From positions 1 through 52,781 of the forward strand of contig JAFMDL010000009.1 of NCBI GenBank assembly GCA_017857255.1: 52,781 bases of DNA, read 5' to 3'. This DNA comes from Puniceicoccaceae bacterium (lineage in GTDB: Bacteria > Verrucomicrobiota > Verrucomicrobiia > Opitutales > Coraliomargaritaceae). Under the pieces are notes generated by a model that saw only the letters and a list, made by a program, of their open reading frames with translations, searched no databases and was not told where the DNA came from. The position numbers and the translations under genes were made by a program. Shown here in pieces: positions 1 through 8,324 of this stretch (position 1 is the stretch's first letter; every line of letters starts with the position of its first letter).

Positions 1-790
1 TGAGGAAGCCTAGTTTGGTAACGAGTGTGGTGGCCGGACTGTAAAATGACCAACGGAACATCGCTTGTAACGTTTTGTGCTTGAGATCGACCGCGCGTTG
101 CTCGAAACGCGCGGACTCACGCTGTTGCAGGCCGAAGGTTTGGATGAGGCGGTTGCCCTGAATATCTTCGACGAGTAGGCTATTGAGTTCTCCAGAGCTT
201 TCGCGGACGCCTTTCCAGACAGTGCGTGAGCGTTTTGCGTAAAATCGACCACAAATGAGCAGAATCGGTACAGGTAGGAAGACACAAGAGGCGAGCGCAG
301 GTTGCATCCAGAATAACACACCAGTAATACCAACTATACGTAGCAGTGCACTGGTGCCTTGCTCTGTGCCGTCTAGCAGGGCTCGTTCGACGGCAGAGAC
401 ATCTTCAATTACGCGCGAGGAAATTTCGCCACTCTTGCGTTGGTCGTAGAAAGAAACGGGGAGGCGCAAGAGTTTCGTGTGCAGGTCGCGCCGCATCTCT
501 AACAGTACTTGCTGCTCGAGTGTATTGTTTAGACGTATGCGTAGGCTATTAAAGACCTCACTTGCGATGTATAGAACGGCGATGAGTCCAACTCCCCATA
601 TCAACGAATCAAAGGCGCCAGTCGTTTTGATGTCATCCAGTATGACTTTGATGGTGTAAGGCACCGCGATCTCCATCAACGTCATGCCTGCGGCGAGACC
701 GATTGTGAGCCAAAAAAGGCTCTTATAGCGGAACAAGTAGGCAGAGACTCGCAGGATAGTATTTGGGTGATTAGTCTTAGTAGTGCTCAC
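1..790 (-). CDS. ABC exporter, membrane-domain N-terminus (partial)
   Basis: This is the N-terminal 263 codons of an ABC-type exporter whose ATPase half lies beyond the left edge. Reading from a GTG at 790, the protein has a first membrane helix at about residues 24-46 (with FWLTIGLAAG) and a second at about 62-80. Next comes the conserved cytoplasmic stretch RRDLHTKLLRLPVSFYDQ and then KSGEISSRVIEDV. These are hallmarks of the ABC_membrane domain of MsbA/LmrA-type homodimeric exporters, in which membrane and ATPase domains are usually fused. The substrate cannot be told from this half; lipid or drug export are the usual roles. GTG is preferred because the next in-frame ATG would remove half of helix 1. 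There is no clear Shine-Dalgarno. The gene is divergent from the RRM gene at 957. Confidence 0.85.
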   Translation of the reverse strand, partial: MSTTKTNHPNTILRVSAYLFRYKSLFWLTIGLAAGMTLMEIAVPYTIKVILDDIKTTGAFDSLIWGVGLIAVLYIASEVFNSLRIRLNNTLEQQVLLEMRRDLHTKLLRLPVSFYDQRKSGEISSRVIEDVSAVERALLDGTEQGTSALLRIVGITGVLFWMQPALASCVFLPVPILLICGRFYAKRSRTVWKGVRESSGELNSLLVEDIQGNRLIQTFGLQQRESARFEQRAVDLKHKTLQAMFRWSFYSPATTLVTKLGFL

Positions 791-956
791 GAAAAATGAT
801 AAATTGTGTGACAGAATCCTTGCCAGATGTAATTAGCAAATCTGAATCGATTTTAAATTAAGGTTGTGTCTTGTCTAGGATACAGACTTTTTCAATCGGT
901 ATTCGGGCTTTTCCCAATTTAAAACTGCAACTTATAACGATAAATTTGATACAATT

Positions 957-1223
957 ATGTCTGTACGACTTTACATAGGAAATCTTTCTTTTGATGCCAC
1001 CGGCGATGATCTTCGCGAAATCTTTGCAAACTGCGGAGCGGTGGAAGAGGCAATTATTGTGACTCGTCCGGGCGGCGGTCGTCCGCGTGGCTTTGGTTTC
1101 GTCACAATGGAAGACTCTGAAGGTGCTGACGAAGCGATTCGCCAACTCGACGGTCAAGAATTTGCGGGGCGTAAATTGACTGTCAATGTGGCTAAAGACC
1201 GCGAGACAAAAGAGCAGGATTAA
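957..1223 (+). CDS. Small RRM-domain RNA-binding protein
   Basis: This 88-residue protein is a single RNA recognition motif. RNP2 is LYIGNL at residues 5-10 and RNP1 is RGFGFVTM at about 42-49, both with the aromatic residues that stack on RNA. A short acidic and polar tail (KDRETKEQD) follows. Stand-alone RRM proteins of this size occur in cyanobacteria, some Proteobacteria and Verrucomicrobiota, where several are cold-induced; a role as an RNA chaperone is inferred from that. The ATG at 957 starts exactly at the domain boundary. No Shine-Dalgarno is visible, and the leader is very AT-rich. It is monocistronic, with the ABC exporter divergent upstream and tmk convergent downstream. Confidence 0.9.
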   Translation: MSVRLYIGNLSFDATGDDLREIFANCGAVEEAIIVTRPGGGRPRGFGFVTMEDSEGADEAIRQLDGQEFAGRKLTVNVAKDRETKEQD

Positions 1224-1288
1224 CATCCTTTGAGGTGCTGAAACGTGCTTAGCGATCAACAGGTCTGGCGCTAGCTAAGTACTCGGAT

Positions 1289-1918
1289 TTATGCTAATCG
1301 TGTTTGCACCGCGGTCCAAATGGTTTGTTGAAGTGTTTCGATGGAGGCGCTGCCGTCCAGCACGAGAAACCTTTCTGGCTCTGACTCGGCGAGTTTGAGA
1401 TAGCCTGTTCGCACGGCTTGAAAAAATTCGATCGCTTCTTGTTCCATGCGGTCGAGCTGGCCATCGCTGCGGGCATGGACGCGCGCCATACCCGCTTCAG
1501 GCGAGAGATCGATGAGTATGGTTAAATCTGGTCGCGCGTCGCCTACGGCAAATTGATTGATGGTGGCCACTGCCTGCGTATTGATTTGTCGCGCGACGCC
1601 TTGATAAACTGTAGTGGAGTCCATAAAGCGGTCACAGAGTACAATTTGGCCCGCAGCGATGGCAGGAATGATACGCTCCCGCGTAAGTTGGGCTCGACTG
1701 GCGGTAAAGAGTAGTAATTCTGCTTCTGGAGACATGCCCGCGCCGGCAGCATCATGTTGCAGGAGATTGCGTACAGCTTCGCCCAGCGGGGTGCCGCCAG
1801 GTTCACGGGTTTGTAGTACCTGCTTGCCTTCAGATTGAAGGCGTTCAGCCAATGCTTTAATTTGGGTGGACTTGCCGCAGCCTTCCGTGCCCTCGAATGT
1901 TATAAAGAGACCCGCCAT
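1289..1918 (-). CDS. tmk: Thymidylate kinase
   Basis: This protein of 209 residues, the normal family length, phosphorylates dTMP to dTDP with ATP in the cytoplasm. The P-loop is FEGTEGCGKST (residues 8-18). The TREPGGTPLGE segment (37-47) belongs to the dTMP site, and the DRF motif (96-98) is followed by STTVYQG. The lid region (about 147-158) contains HARSDGQLDR, with basic residues as in enzymes that carry the catalytic arginine in the lid. It starts 6 nt after the end of the PfkB-family kinase gene on the same strand, so the two are probably co-transcribed. Confidence 0.95.
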   Translation of the reverse strand: MAGLFITFEGTEGCGKSTQIKALAERLQSEGKQVLQTREPGGTPLGEAVRNLLQHDAAGAGMSPEAELLLFTASRAQLTRERIIPAIAAGQIVLCDRFMDSTTVYQGVARQINTQAVATINQFAVGDARPDLTILIDLSPEAGMARVHARSDGQLDRMEQEAIEFFQAVRTGYLKLAESEPERFLVLDGSASIETLQQTIWTAVQTRLA

Positions 1919-1924
1919 AAGTAG

Positions 1925-3034
1925 TTACCAAGTCGCAATGAATTCAGCTAGTTCGTCGAGTGACGGGCTAACTGCAGTACGCACGTAGTAGCCTGAAGTG
2001 GCGACGGCTACTGTAAGTGATGCGGCCGGTGAGAGGCCAATCAGGCGTGCAGTCACGAACCCTGAGTTGAAGTGGTCGCCTGCGCCGGTGGTAATCTTGG
2101 GTTTTTCACAGTAGGGTCCCTTGACGTAGGCAGTCCCTTCGGCAGTGGCACAAGCAGCATCGTGGGTCGGGTGCACAACGAGCGTATCGAGCTTCAGCGC
2201 TTTGCGAATACGTGCGGCCATGACCTGCAGATTCTCTGGTGTGTTCTTAACTGGTTCGAAGCCGAGGAGCTGATCGACTTGCTCTGCCTCACGCAGGTTG
2301 AGACCAAGAATCACTTTACCGAATGCTTCGAATTTCCCAAAAATATCCAGTACTTCGAGTAAATCTTCTTTTGAGCGCTTTTCAGGATCGGCTAGATCGA
2401 AGAAAAAGATGCGTTCTTTATTGTCTGACACATTTGGTAGCAGATGCTCTAGAAAGTCGTTAAAGACTGCTGATAAGTAAGGGATCATCGTCCAGTTAAC
2501 CATGGCGACTAAGTCCGATTCCGAGAAGCATTGGTGAATCTCATGGGCACCCATAGCACTCACAATATGCTCGTAATTAATATCATCGAGGCTGGCCATG
2601 GAACCGAGCATGATTTTACCGTCGCTAAATTCTGCAGCGTGGGTGACACCGGGGTCCGTAATAGACACTGCGTTTGTTTTAGTCGCGAATTCTGTGAAGA
2701 CGGGGTGAATGGCAGTTTTACCTAAGGCACCTAAGTAGCGTACTTGTATACCATGAGCGCATTGTGCATTCGCCATAATAGGGCCGTTGCCCCCAAGTTT
2801 TTCGAGTACAGGCGCGAGTTCAATATTTGCGCTCTTCCCAGCAGCTGAGCTGATCCGTGCACCAAATTCGGCGATTGTTGCGATCGGTGTAAATTGGTCA
2901 CCAGGTCCAGACCGCTGATCGACAGGGTGCACAATCTTATCGACGAATCCGTCAATCCCAACGAGGGCTTTTTTGGTGCTTGCTAAGTGAGCGTGAGCCT
3001 TCAGCTCTGCGAGGGTTTTCGTCTTATATTCCAT
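1925..3034 (-). CDS. PfkB-family carbohydrate/nucleoside kinase
   Basis: This 369-residue protein belongs to the ribokinase/PfkB superfamily. The C-terminal signature TTGAGDHFNSGF carries the catalytic aspartate and the GAGD anion hole. KLGGNGPIMANA near residues 78-89 corresponds to the substrate-side glycine motif, and VGIDGFVDKIV (25-35) forms the first strand. It is somewhat longer than ribokinase (about 310) and its extra N-terminal segment is unlike fructokinase, so the sugar or nucleoside substrate cannot be assigned. It probably forms a two-gene unit with tmk downstream (6-nt gap). There is no clear ribosome-binding site before the ATG. Confidence 0.85.
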   Translation of the reverse strand: MEYKTKTLAELKAHAHLASTKKALVGIDGFVDKIVHPVDQRSGPGDQFTPIATIAEFGARISSAAGKSANIELAPVLEKLGGNGPIMANAQCAHGIQVRYLGALGKTAIHPVFTEFATKTNAVSITDPGVTHAAEFSDGKIMLGSMASLDDINYEHIVSAMGAHEIHQCFSESDLVAMVNWTMIPYLSAVFNDFLEHLLPNVSDNKERIFFFDLADPEKRSKEDLLEVLDIFGKFEAFGKVILGLNLREAEQVDQLLGFEPVKNTPENLQVMAARIRKALKLDTLVVHPTHDAACATAEGTAYVKGPYCEKPKITTGAGDHFNSGFVTARLIGLSPAASLTVAVATSGYYVRTAVSPSLDELAEFIATW

Positions 3035-3190
3035 AAAAAGTTGTTCTTTACTCTGTTCGTTCGTAAATGTGTATGGGGTGCTTTCTGTGCGGGCAAATCA
3101 ATTTAACAATGAACCGCTGAAAGGTTTTTACTAAGTATTTAGTTTTTTGCTGGCGCGGATTTGAACGCCTGTTGTTAATATAAGTCTACT

Positions 3191-3220
3191 AAAGATATAT
3201 CTTTTCGAATTTCTAGAAAT
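3191..3220. promoter_or_regulatory. Two adjacent palindromes at the exbB start
   Basis: AAAGATATATCTTT at 3191-3204 is a perfect 14-bp palindrome. ATTTCTAGAAAT at 3209-3220 is a perfect 12-bp palindrome that includes the first two bases of the exbB ATG. They are 4 bp apart. Such placement suits repressor binding or control of translation initiation, but AT-rich leaders can contain palindromes by chance. No Fur-box consensus is recognisable. Confidence 0.35.
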
Positions 3221-3953
3221 GAGCTTACTAACTGTATTTGATTCACTTTTATTCCAAGCCGCAGGCGGCCCCAATGTTTTTACGTATTTTGGACAGTCCA
3301 ATTTTGCCGGAAAGATCGTCGTATTGGTCCTTGTCATTTGTAGTATATTGGCGTGGTCGGTCTTGTGCGGCAAATATATGGATCTTTCGCGCTTACGTTC
3401 TCAAAACAAGCGCTACGAGCGTCTCTTGAGTAAAGAAGCGCATTTATTGGATTTACCGCCAGAGCGCCCTGGAAAAGGAAGTGGTCCGTATTATAACGTG
3501 GTGCGTGATGCCCTAGAGGCATTTTACCGATACGGAGGCAATATGGTGGATACAGACACACATCGCGCGACCTTACGTATGGGTCATGTTGAGAATGCGA
3601 TACAACGAGGCCTCGCAGCGCAAATAATTCGCTATGAGGCAAAAATGGTACTGCTCGGCTCAATTGTGACGGGCGCGCCATTTTTAGGTCTATTAGGTAC
3701 TGTCTGGGGGGTGATGGATGCTTTTGGAGGAATGGCTGGCGCAGGTTCAGCTAGTTTGCAGAGCCTTGCACCAGGTGTCTCTGGTGCATTGTTGACAACA
3801 GTGGCTGGTCTGCTGGTCGCAATCCCATCGGTATTCGGCTACAACTACCTGCTGCAGCAAACTAAAATTTCGGTGGTGGAGCTGGAGAATTTCTCAAGCA
3901 CTGTGGCAGATCGAATTGAACTGGAAGCACAGGCCGCTGCGGCAAACATATAA
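3219..3953 (+). CDS. exbB: MotA/TolQ/ExbB proton-channel protein
   Basis: This 244-residue inner-membrane subunit belongs to the proton-motive-force energiser family. It has one N-terminal membrane helix (about 30-50, KIVVLVLVICSILAWSVLC), a cytoplasmic domain rich in charged residues (about 55-145), and two C-terminal helices. The second holds GSIVTGAPFLGLLGTVWGVM, the family signature, and the third holds LLTTVAGLLVAIPSVFGYN. With ExbD and a TonB/TolA-like protein encoded directly after it, it would form a channel complex that drives outer-membrane transport (Ton) or envelope constriction (Tol). The size is near TolQ as well as ExbB. No TolB or Pal gene follows, so the Ton assignment is slightly favoured. 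Confidence 0.88.
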   Translation: MSLLTVFDSLLFQAAGGPNVFTYFGQSNFAGKIVVLVLVICSILAWSVLCGKYMDLSRLRSQNKRYERLLSKEAHLLDLPPERPGKGSGPYYNVVRDALEAFYRYGGNMVDTDTHRATLRMGHVENAIQRGLAAQIIRYEAKMVLLGSIVTGAPFLGLLGTVWGVMDAFGGMAGAGSASLQSLAPGVSGALLTTVAGLLVAIPSVFGYNYLLQQTKISVVELENFSSTVADRIELEAQAAAANI

Positions 3954-4008
3954 ATGGACGTTTGATCTGCTCGGAGAGCGTCATTCCTAATTTTAACCAA
4001 TTGAAATA

Positions 4009-4422
4009 GTGGCTCGTAATTTTCACCGTAAAGATCGGATGTCTGCTTTGACGGAGATCAACGTTACCCCGTTGATCGACCTCGCATTTGCTTTGCTAAT
4101 CATTTTCATGGTGACGACACCATTGCTGGAGCAGACGATCGATGTGACCTTGCCGGTTGAGGTTGCCAAGTCGCAGCCTCAAGCACGTGAAGAGTTTCAG
4201 GCGATTACCGTTGATCAGAAAGGCCTTTATTACTGGAGCGCCGACCAAGTTTCGTTGCAGCAACTCGGCGATTTGCTTGATACCATGGCAATGGACCCTG
4301 CGCCGCCGGTGCTCAGCATTCGTGCGGATGCGAGTCTCCCGTATCAAAAAGTCATTACGGTGATTGATATGGTCAAACAGCGTAAACTTACTAAAATTAG
4401 TCTGGACACCAAGGTTAAGTAA
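4009..4422 (+). CDS. exbD: ExbD/TolR-family energiser protein
   Basis: This protein of 137 residues has a short basic N-terminus, one membrane helix (about 20-40) and a periplasmic domain. The diagnostic ALTEINVTPLIDLAFALL segment contains the helix aspartate (D24) that conducts protons in ExbD/TolR. The C-terminal half resembles the periplasmic dimerisation domain, with ILSIRADASLPYQKV. The start is a GTG at 4009, giving the family-typical MARNFHRKDR leader. An in-frame ATG at 4039 would also keep the helix. It lies 55 nt after exbB, and the TonB-like gene starts 7 nt downstream. Confidence 0.9.
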   Translation: MARNFHRKDRMSALTEINVTPLIDLAFALLIIFMVTTPLLEQTIDVTLPVEVAKSQPQAREEFQAITVDQKGLYYWSADQVSLQQLGDLLDTMAMDPAPPVLSIRADASLPYQKVITVIDMVKQRKLTKISLDTKVK

Positions 4423-4429
4423 TCGAGGT

Positions 4430-5182
4430 ATGCGCATTGGCAAAAATCAGTCACTCTGGACCTCGGTAATCCTGCATGTCGCAGTGCTCATCGCTCTACT
4501 TTTATCCACGGTTGTAGAGGCCTTTTTACCTAAAGAGACGCAACACGTCTTCGAGATGGTCAGTGAGCCGAATTCTCAGACGATTCCGCTACCGCAGGAA
4601 GCCACTATCCCCGAGTTTAAGCTACCCGATGTCAGTCCGATGGCTGAGATTCCTGATCCAGTGCTGCCGCAGCCCAAAACTGTTACCTTACAGCCTACCA
4701 CTCAGCCGCTTGCTGAGGAAAAGTTAATCTCGATGGATGACTTTCGAAAGCAAAACCCTACAAAACCTCAGCCGCCGCGCCCGCAGCAAAATCAACGCAA
4801 GCCTGTCCAGGTAACACAAATTGATACATCGAAATATAGCAGTAACCTGCAGAATAATTTACCGAGTACCGTGAATGATTCATCACCAAGGATGACTGCT
4901 GCGCAGCGTACCGCTCTGCAGCGATACAGTGATCAACTCAATGCTCAACTCAATCGCGCATGGGTCAAACCCGCTAATTTAGCAGGTGTTAAGCTCATCG
5001 TTACAGTAATATTTGATGTTAGCAGTTCCGGCCGTATTTCAAATGTGCGCCTAAGCCCAGCATCAGGTAATGCATCGTTCGATGCGTCGGTGAAGGCTGC
5101 ATTCGCACGAGTCAGGTCCGCTGGAGCTACGCCCACTGGCAAGCAACACCGCTTTAAATTGTCCTTTAAAATGCTGGATTAG
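4430..5182 (+). CDS. TonB/TolA-family energy transducer
   Basis: This 250-residue protein has three parts. A membrane anchor spans residues about 10-30 (WTSVILHVAVLIALLLSTVV). A long proline- and glutamine-rich periplasmic linker follows (about 35-150, including KPQPPRPQQNQRKP). The C-terminal domain (about 165-250) has LNRAWVKPANLAG, then FDVSSSGRISNVRLSPASGN, the TonB_C/TolA_C pattern. It would couple the ExbB-ExbD channel to an outer-membrane partner. The ATG at 4430 has a nearby GAGG; a longer frame opening at 4364 would overlap exbD by 59 nt and only adds non-conserved residues. Whether it works as TonB or TolA is open. Confidence 0.82.
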   Translation: MRIGKNQSLWTSVILHVAVLIALLLSTVVEAFLPKETQHVFEMVSEPNSQTIPLPQEATIPEFKLPDVSPMAEIPDPVLPQPKTVTLQPTTQPLAEEKLISMDDFRKQNPTKPQPPRPQQNQRKPVQVTQIDTSKYSSNLQNNLPSTVNDSSPRMTAAQRTALQRYSDQLNAQLNRAWVKPANLAGVKLIVTVIFDVSSSGRISNVRLSPASGNASFDASVKAAFARVRSAGATPTGKQHRFKLSFKMLD

Positions 5183-5264
5183 TTGAGCTTAGTGAGTGCT
5201 TTGCAAATGGTATTGGCCTTGTGGCTTAGATCTCGATAGGTGCTGCCGTACATTTAAAACATAG

Positions 5265-5276
5265 CTTGACGTCAAG
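5265..5276. promoter_or_regulatory. Candidate MarR operator palindrome
   Basis: CTTGACGTCAAG is a perfect 12-bp palindrome ending 3 nt before the ATG of the MarR-family gene. MarR proteins bind short palindromes as dimers and commonly repress their own genes, so an autoregulatory operator covering the ribosome-loading region is a reasonable inference. It has not been tested against other upstream regions. Confidence 0.5.
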
Positions 5277-5279
5277 TAA

Positions 5280-5744
5280 ATGGCGCGAGATATTAGTTAT
5301 ATGGCAAAGATTTATCAGCACTCAGGTCCGCATTTATTTCTACTGCTTTGGAAGGCCTCGCATGCGGTTAACAGCTACAGTCAGAAGAGTATTAATGCAG
5401 CTGGCCTCGGATCCTTGAGCGACTTTGCAGTATTAGAGTTATTACTACACAAGGGCGCTCAGCCTGTGAATATAATAGGCGAGAAGATTTTGCTTACCAG
5501 CGGCTCGATTACAACTGCGGTGCAGCGTTTAGAGAAGCAGGGACTTGTGAGCCGGGAACGAAGCTCGGTGGATAAGCGAGTAGTGTTGGTGCATTTAACT
5601 GATGAAGGTCGCGCTTTGATCGAGCCAAGTTTTGAGGCGCATGCTAAAGATTTAAACGAACTGTTTGATGTGCTAAATGAATCCGAACGAACACAGTTTG
5701 CGGATCTCATGCGTAAAGTTGGTCAACGGGCTGAACAACTATAA
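5280..5744 (+). CDS. MarR-family transcriptional regulator
   Basis: This 154-residue winged-helix regulator belongs to the MarR family. The DNA-binding core runs from about residue 45 to 110. A helix-turn-helix with GEKILLTSGSITTAVQRLEK is followed by the wing GLVSRERSSVDKRVVLVHLT, which includes the family DxR signature. Helices at both ends would form the dimer interface. No cysteine is available for OhrR-type peroxide sensing, so a phenolic or other small ligand is more likely. It follows the TonB-like gene by about 100 nt and may be separately transcribed. A later ATG at 5301 is possible. The palindrome at 5265-5276 is a likely self-operator. Confidence 0.9.
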   Translation: MARDISYMAKIYQHSGPHLFLLLWKASHAVNSYSQKSINAAGLGSLSDFAVLELLLHKGAQPVNIIGEKILLTSGSITTAVQRLEKQGLVSRERSSVDKRVVLVHLTDEGRALIEPSFEAHAKDLNELFDVLNESERTQFADLMRKVGQRAEQL

Positions 5745-5909
5745 GTTGTCTGTACTTAGACTGCTGGTAGAAAGAGCTCTGCAGAACATCATTTAGGGTG
5801 AAGCGGAACTCCCTCATACCCTCCGCACCATCAAATTTAAAAATCTAAGTATATGAATTGAGTGAAAGAGTCGACATGCGCCTGCTGTTACCTATGAAAC
5901 ATAACTACC

Positions 5910-6518
5910 ATGACTCAACACACCCTTATCATTGCCACCGGCAACGCCCATAAAGTCGAAGAATTCGAACTATTATTAAAGAATTTGGATTTTAATGTGT
6001 GCTCTGCCGAAGTTTGTGGAGGGATGCCTGAAGTCGATGAAAACGGCTCGACTTTTGCCGCCAATGCCCAACTTAAGGCTGAGGCGTTGCGTAAGTTGAC
6101 ACCGATGGGAGCATGGGTGATGGCAGACGATTCCGGGCTTGAGGTGGATGCGCTCGATGGGGCGCCAGGCATTTATTCAGCGCGTTATGCGGGCGAGGAT
6201 GCTAGTGACCATGATAATCTAGTGAAATTATTGGATGCCATAAAAAATGTACCGAAAGAAAAGCGCACAGCGCGCTTTCGCTGTGTGTTGTGTGTGATCG
6301 ATCCCGAGGGATACACCACACATTACGATGGTTCTTGTGAAGGTCGTCTTGATGTTGAGGTGCATGGAGATCGGGGGTTCGGCTACGATCCTATTTTTGT
6401 TCCAGACGGTTATAGCGAGAGTTTTGCACAGCTTGGCGATGAGGTGAAGAGCCAGCTCAGTCATCGTGCAAAAGCAGTCGAGTGGATGCGCACAATCGTT
6501 GGAACTTCGGGATTATAG
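5910..6518 (+). CDS. rdgB: XTP/dITP pyrophosphatase (RdgB/HAM1)
   Basis: This 202-residue house-cleaning enzyme hydrolyses dITP, ITP and XTP to monophosphates, keeping deaminated purines out of DNA and RNA. Family signatures are [11 protein letters not shown] (residues 9-19, phosphate binding), [20 protein letters not shown] (the metal and base site), [11 protein letters not shown] and SHRAKAV near the C-terminus. Length and order match the family. It is on the same strand as pyrC, about 120 nt upstream of it, and no terminator is obvious between them. Confidence 0.95.
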   Translation: MTQHTLIIATGNAHKVEEFELLLKNLDFNVCSAEVCGGMPEVDENGSTFAANAQLKAEALRKLTPMGAWVMADDSGLEVDALDGAPGIYSARYAGEDASDHDNLVKLLDAIKNVPKEKRTARFRCVLCVIDPEGYTTHYDGSCEGRLDVEVHGDRGFGYDPIFVPDGYSESFAQLGDEVKSQLSHRAKAVEWMRTIVGTSGL

Positions 6519-6638
6519 GAGTTAATTAATATCACTCCCTGGGAGCGCCTCTCAGGTGTGCGCGATATTTAAATAAATCTTATTACCGATCGATGCTTTA
6601 TGCTTTGCAGTGGAATCTTCGCGCCGTAGCTTCGCGAT

Positions 6639-7637
6639 ATGGAATTTGTATTAGAATCACCACTTGATATGCATCTACACCTCAGAGAGGGGGAAATGAT
6701 GGAGCGTGTGACGCCGCTAACCGCCGAGCATTTTTCTGGTGCCGTCATTATGCCGAACTTGGTTCCTCCAGTTGATAATTTAGAGCGATTACTGGTTTAT
6801 CGTGATCAGATCAATAAGGCAAAGGGCACTGCTGTGTTTGACCCGCTGATGATGCTTTTTTTTCGCAACTACACCGAGTCCGAGCTAGCTGCCGCACGTG
6901 AGCACATCTTTGGTATAAAATTGTATCCCGCTGGCGCGACCACAAATAGTGAAGCGGGTGTCAAGGAACTCGGCGCGGTGGAGAGCACCTTTAAGCTGAT
7001 GGAGGAGATGGACATTCCACTAATGATTCACGGCGAAACACACGGTTTCGTGATGGATCGAGAGAAAGAGTTCTTGGCCAGTTATGAGTATTTAGCGCAA
7101 AAGTATCCGAAGCTAAAGATTACGATGGAGCATATAACCACGTGCGATGCAGTGGAGATGCTCGATCGCTATGAAAATTTACACGCTACTGTCACCTTAC
7201 ATCATCTGATCATTACACTCAATGATTTAGCAGGAGGGATGCTGCAGCCGCATCTGTTTTGTAAGCCAATCGCAAAGCGCCCTGAAGACCGAGAAGCCTT
7301 GTTAGCCGCAGCCCTTCAGGCACATCCAAAGTTGATGTTTGGTAGCGATTCGGCGCCGCATCCAGTTTCCAAGAAAGAGTGCTGCGGATGTGCTGCCGGT
7401 TTATTTACTGCGCCGGTGTGTTTGCCGACTCTCGTTGAGTTATTTGAGACGCATGATGCACTAGGAAAGCTGCAGGCATTTGTCAGTGGTAATGCACAGC
7501 GTATTCATAATTTCACAGCCCCAACTAAAATGGTGAAGCTGAAAAAAACTGGTATGCAGGTACCAGCCCGATATGGCGATGTGGTACCGTATCGTGCGGG
7601 AGAGAGGATCCCTTGGGCGGTGACTTCAATTGCGTAG
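6639..7637 (+). CDS. pyrC: Dihydroorotase, PyrC type
   Basis: This 332-residue enzyme cyclises carbamoyl aspartate to dihydroorotate in pyrimidine synthesis. Metal and substrate residues are visible: DMHLHLR (H12 and H14 bind zinc, R16 binds substrate), K94 in [13 protein letters not shown] as the carboxylated bridging lysine, H131 in MIHGE, H165 in MEHITT, and the catalytic aspartate in GSDSAPH. The length and [11 protein letters not shown] place it with the short class II PyrC enzymes rather than the longer PyrC/allantoinase-like group. A strong bidirectional terminator follows and separates it from the convergent efp gene. Confidence 0.95.
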   Translation: MEFVLESPLDMHLHLREGEMMERVTPLTAEHFSGAVIMPNLVPPVDNLERLLVYRDQINKAKGTAVFDPLMMLFFRNYTESELAAAREHIFGIKLYPAGATTNSEAGVKELGAVESTFKLMEEMDIPLMIHGETHGFVMDREKEFLASYEYLAQKYPKLKITMEHITTCDAVEMLDRYENLHATVTLHHLIITLNDLAGGMLQPHLFCKPIAKRPEDREALLAAALQAHPKLMFGSDSAPHPVSKKECCGCAAGLFTAPVCLPTLVELFETHDALGKLQAFVSGNAQRIHNFTAPTKMVKLKKTGMQVPARYGDVVPYRAGERIPWAVTSIA

Positions 7638-7705
7638 ATATAAGTCGTACTTGCTAGTCTTACGATCACAGGCTATAGCACTTGATCTATAAGGGATGTC
7701 ATAAA

Positions 7706-7738
7706 AAAACGGCGAACTACTTTAGAGTTCGCCGTTTT
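7706..7738. terminator. Bidirectional intrinsic terminator, pyrC/efp
   Basis: A perfect 13-bp stem (AAAACGGCGAACT with AGTTCGCCGTTTT) closes a 7-nt loop, with A and T runs on both flanks. It sits between convergent pyrC and efp and can serve both. Confidence 0.92.
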
Positions 7739-7766
7739 GTTTTGAAAGTAGATGCAATCGTGACGT

Positions 7767-8324
7767 TTATGCGCGACCCATGTAGGACTTTTCAGATGTG
7801 CTGATCTTGAGGGTGTCACCTTCCTTAATGAAGAGCGGGACTTGAACCACAAGTCCAGTTTCCAGTGTGGCGGGCTTTTGTACGTTGCTAGCAGTATCGC
7901 CTTTGATGCCTTCTGGAGATTCAACTACTTTCATTTCAATTGATGCAGGAAGCTCGATCTGAATGGGCTTATCGTTCACATGTAAAATGCTGTAGACTTG
8001 AGTTTCGACGAGGAAGTCTTTTGAGTCTTCCACCAGCGCTGCATCTAGGATGATATCTTCGAAAGTTTCAGGATCCATGAAATGGTAGCCGTCACCATCG
8101 ACGTAGCTATATTCAAGCTTTACCATGTCCGTGTGCATGATCTCAACGGAGTCAGTGGTGCGGATCTTGGTGTTGGTACTGGAGCCGGAATTCAAGTTAC
8201 GCATAGTCACTTGCATAAAGCCGGCTTGACGGCCCTGAGTTCGATGCTGCACTTCCAACACGAGGTGCGGTGTGCCTTGATAATTGAGAACCTTGCCTTT
8301 GCGAACGTCTGTTGGTGATGCCAT
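7767..8324 (-). CDS. efp: Translation elongation factor P
   Basis: This 185-residue factor stimulates peptide bond formation at polyproline stalls. It has the three expected domains: a KOW-like N-terminal domain (1-64), then two OB folds ending in GDTLKISTSEKSYMGRA. The domain I loop that reaches the peptidyl-transferase centre reads HRTQGRQAG, placing an arginine at position 32 where E. coli has the lysylated Lys34. Arg32 is the residue rhamnosylated by EarP in Pseudomonas and Neisseria, so a non-lysyl modification route, or none, is implied; no epmA, epmB or earP gene is nearby. It is monocistronic, convergent with pyrC. Confidence 0.95.
   Translation of the reverse strand: MASPTDVRKGKVLNYQGTPHLVLEVQHRTQGRQAGFMQVTMRNLNSGSSTNTKIRTTDSVEIMHTDMVKLEYSYVDGDGYHFMDPETFEDIILDAALVEDSKDFLVETQVYSILHVNDKPIQIELPASIEMKVVESPEGIKGDTASNVQKPATLETGLVVQVPLFIKEGDTLKISTSEKSYMGRA

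Noticed and set aside
950..955. TACAAT just before the RRM gene ATG, as a -10 box
   Set aside because: It is only 1 nt from the ATG, too close even for a leaderless transcript. TATAAT at 10270-10275 before the Cys-rich gene fails for the same reason.
858..1259. 133-codon frame on the minus strand opposite the RRM gene
   Set aside because: It is antisense to a gene with perfect RNP1 and RNP2 motifs and has no recognisable domain.
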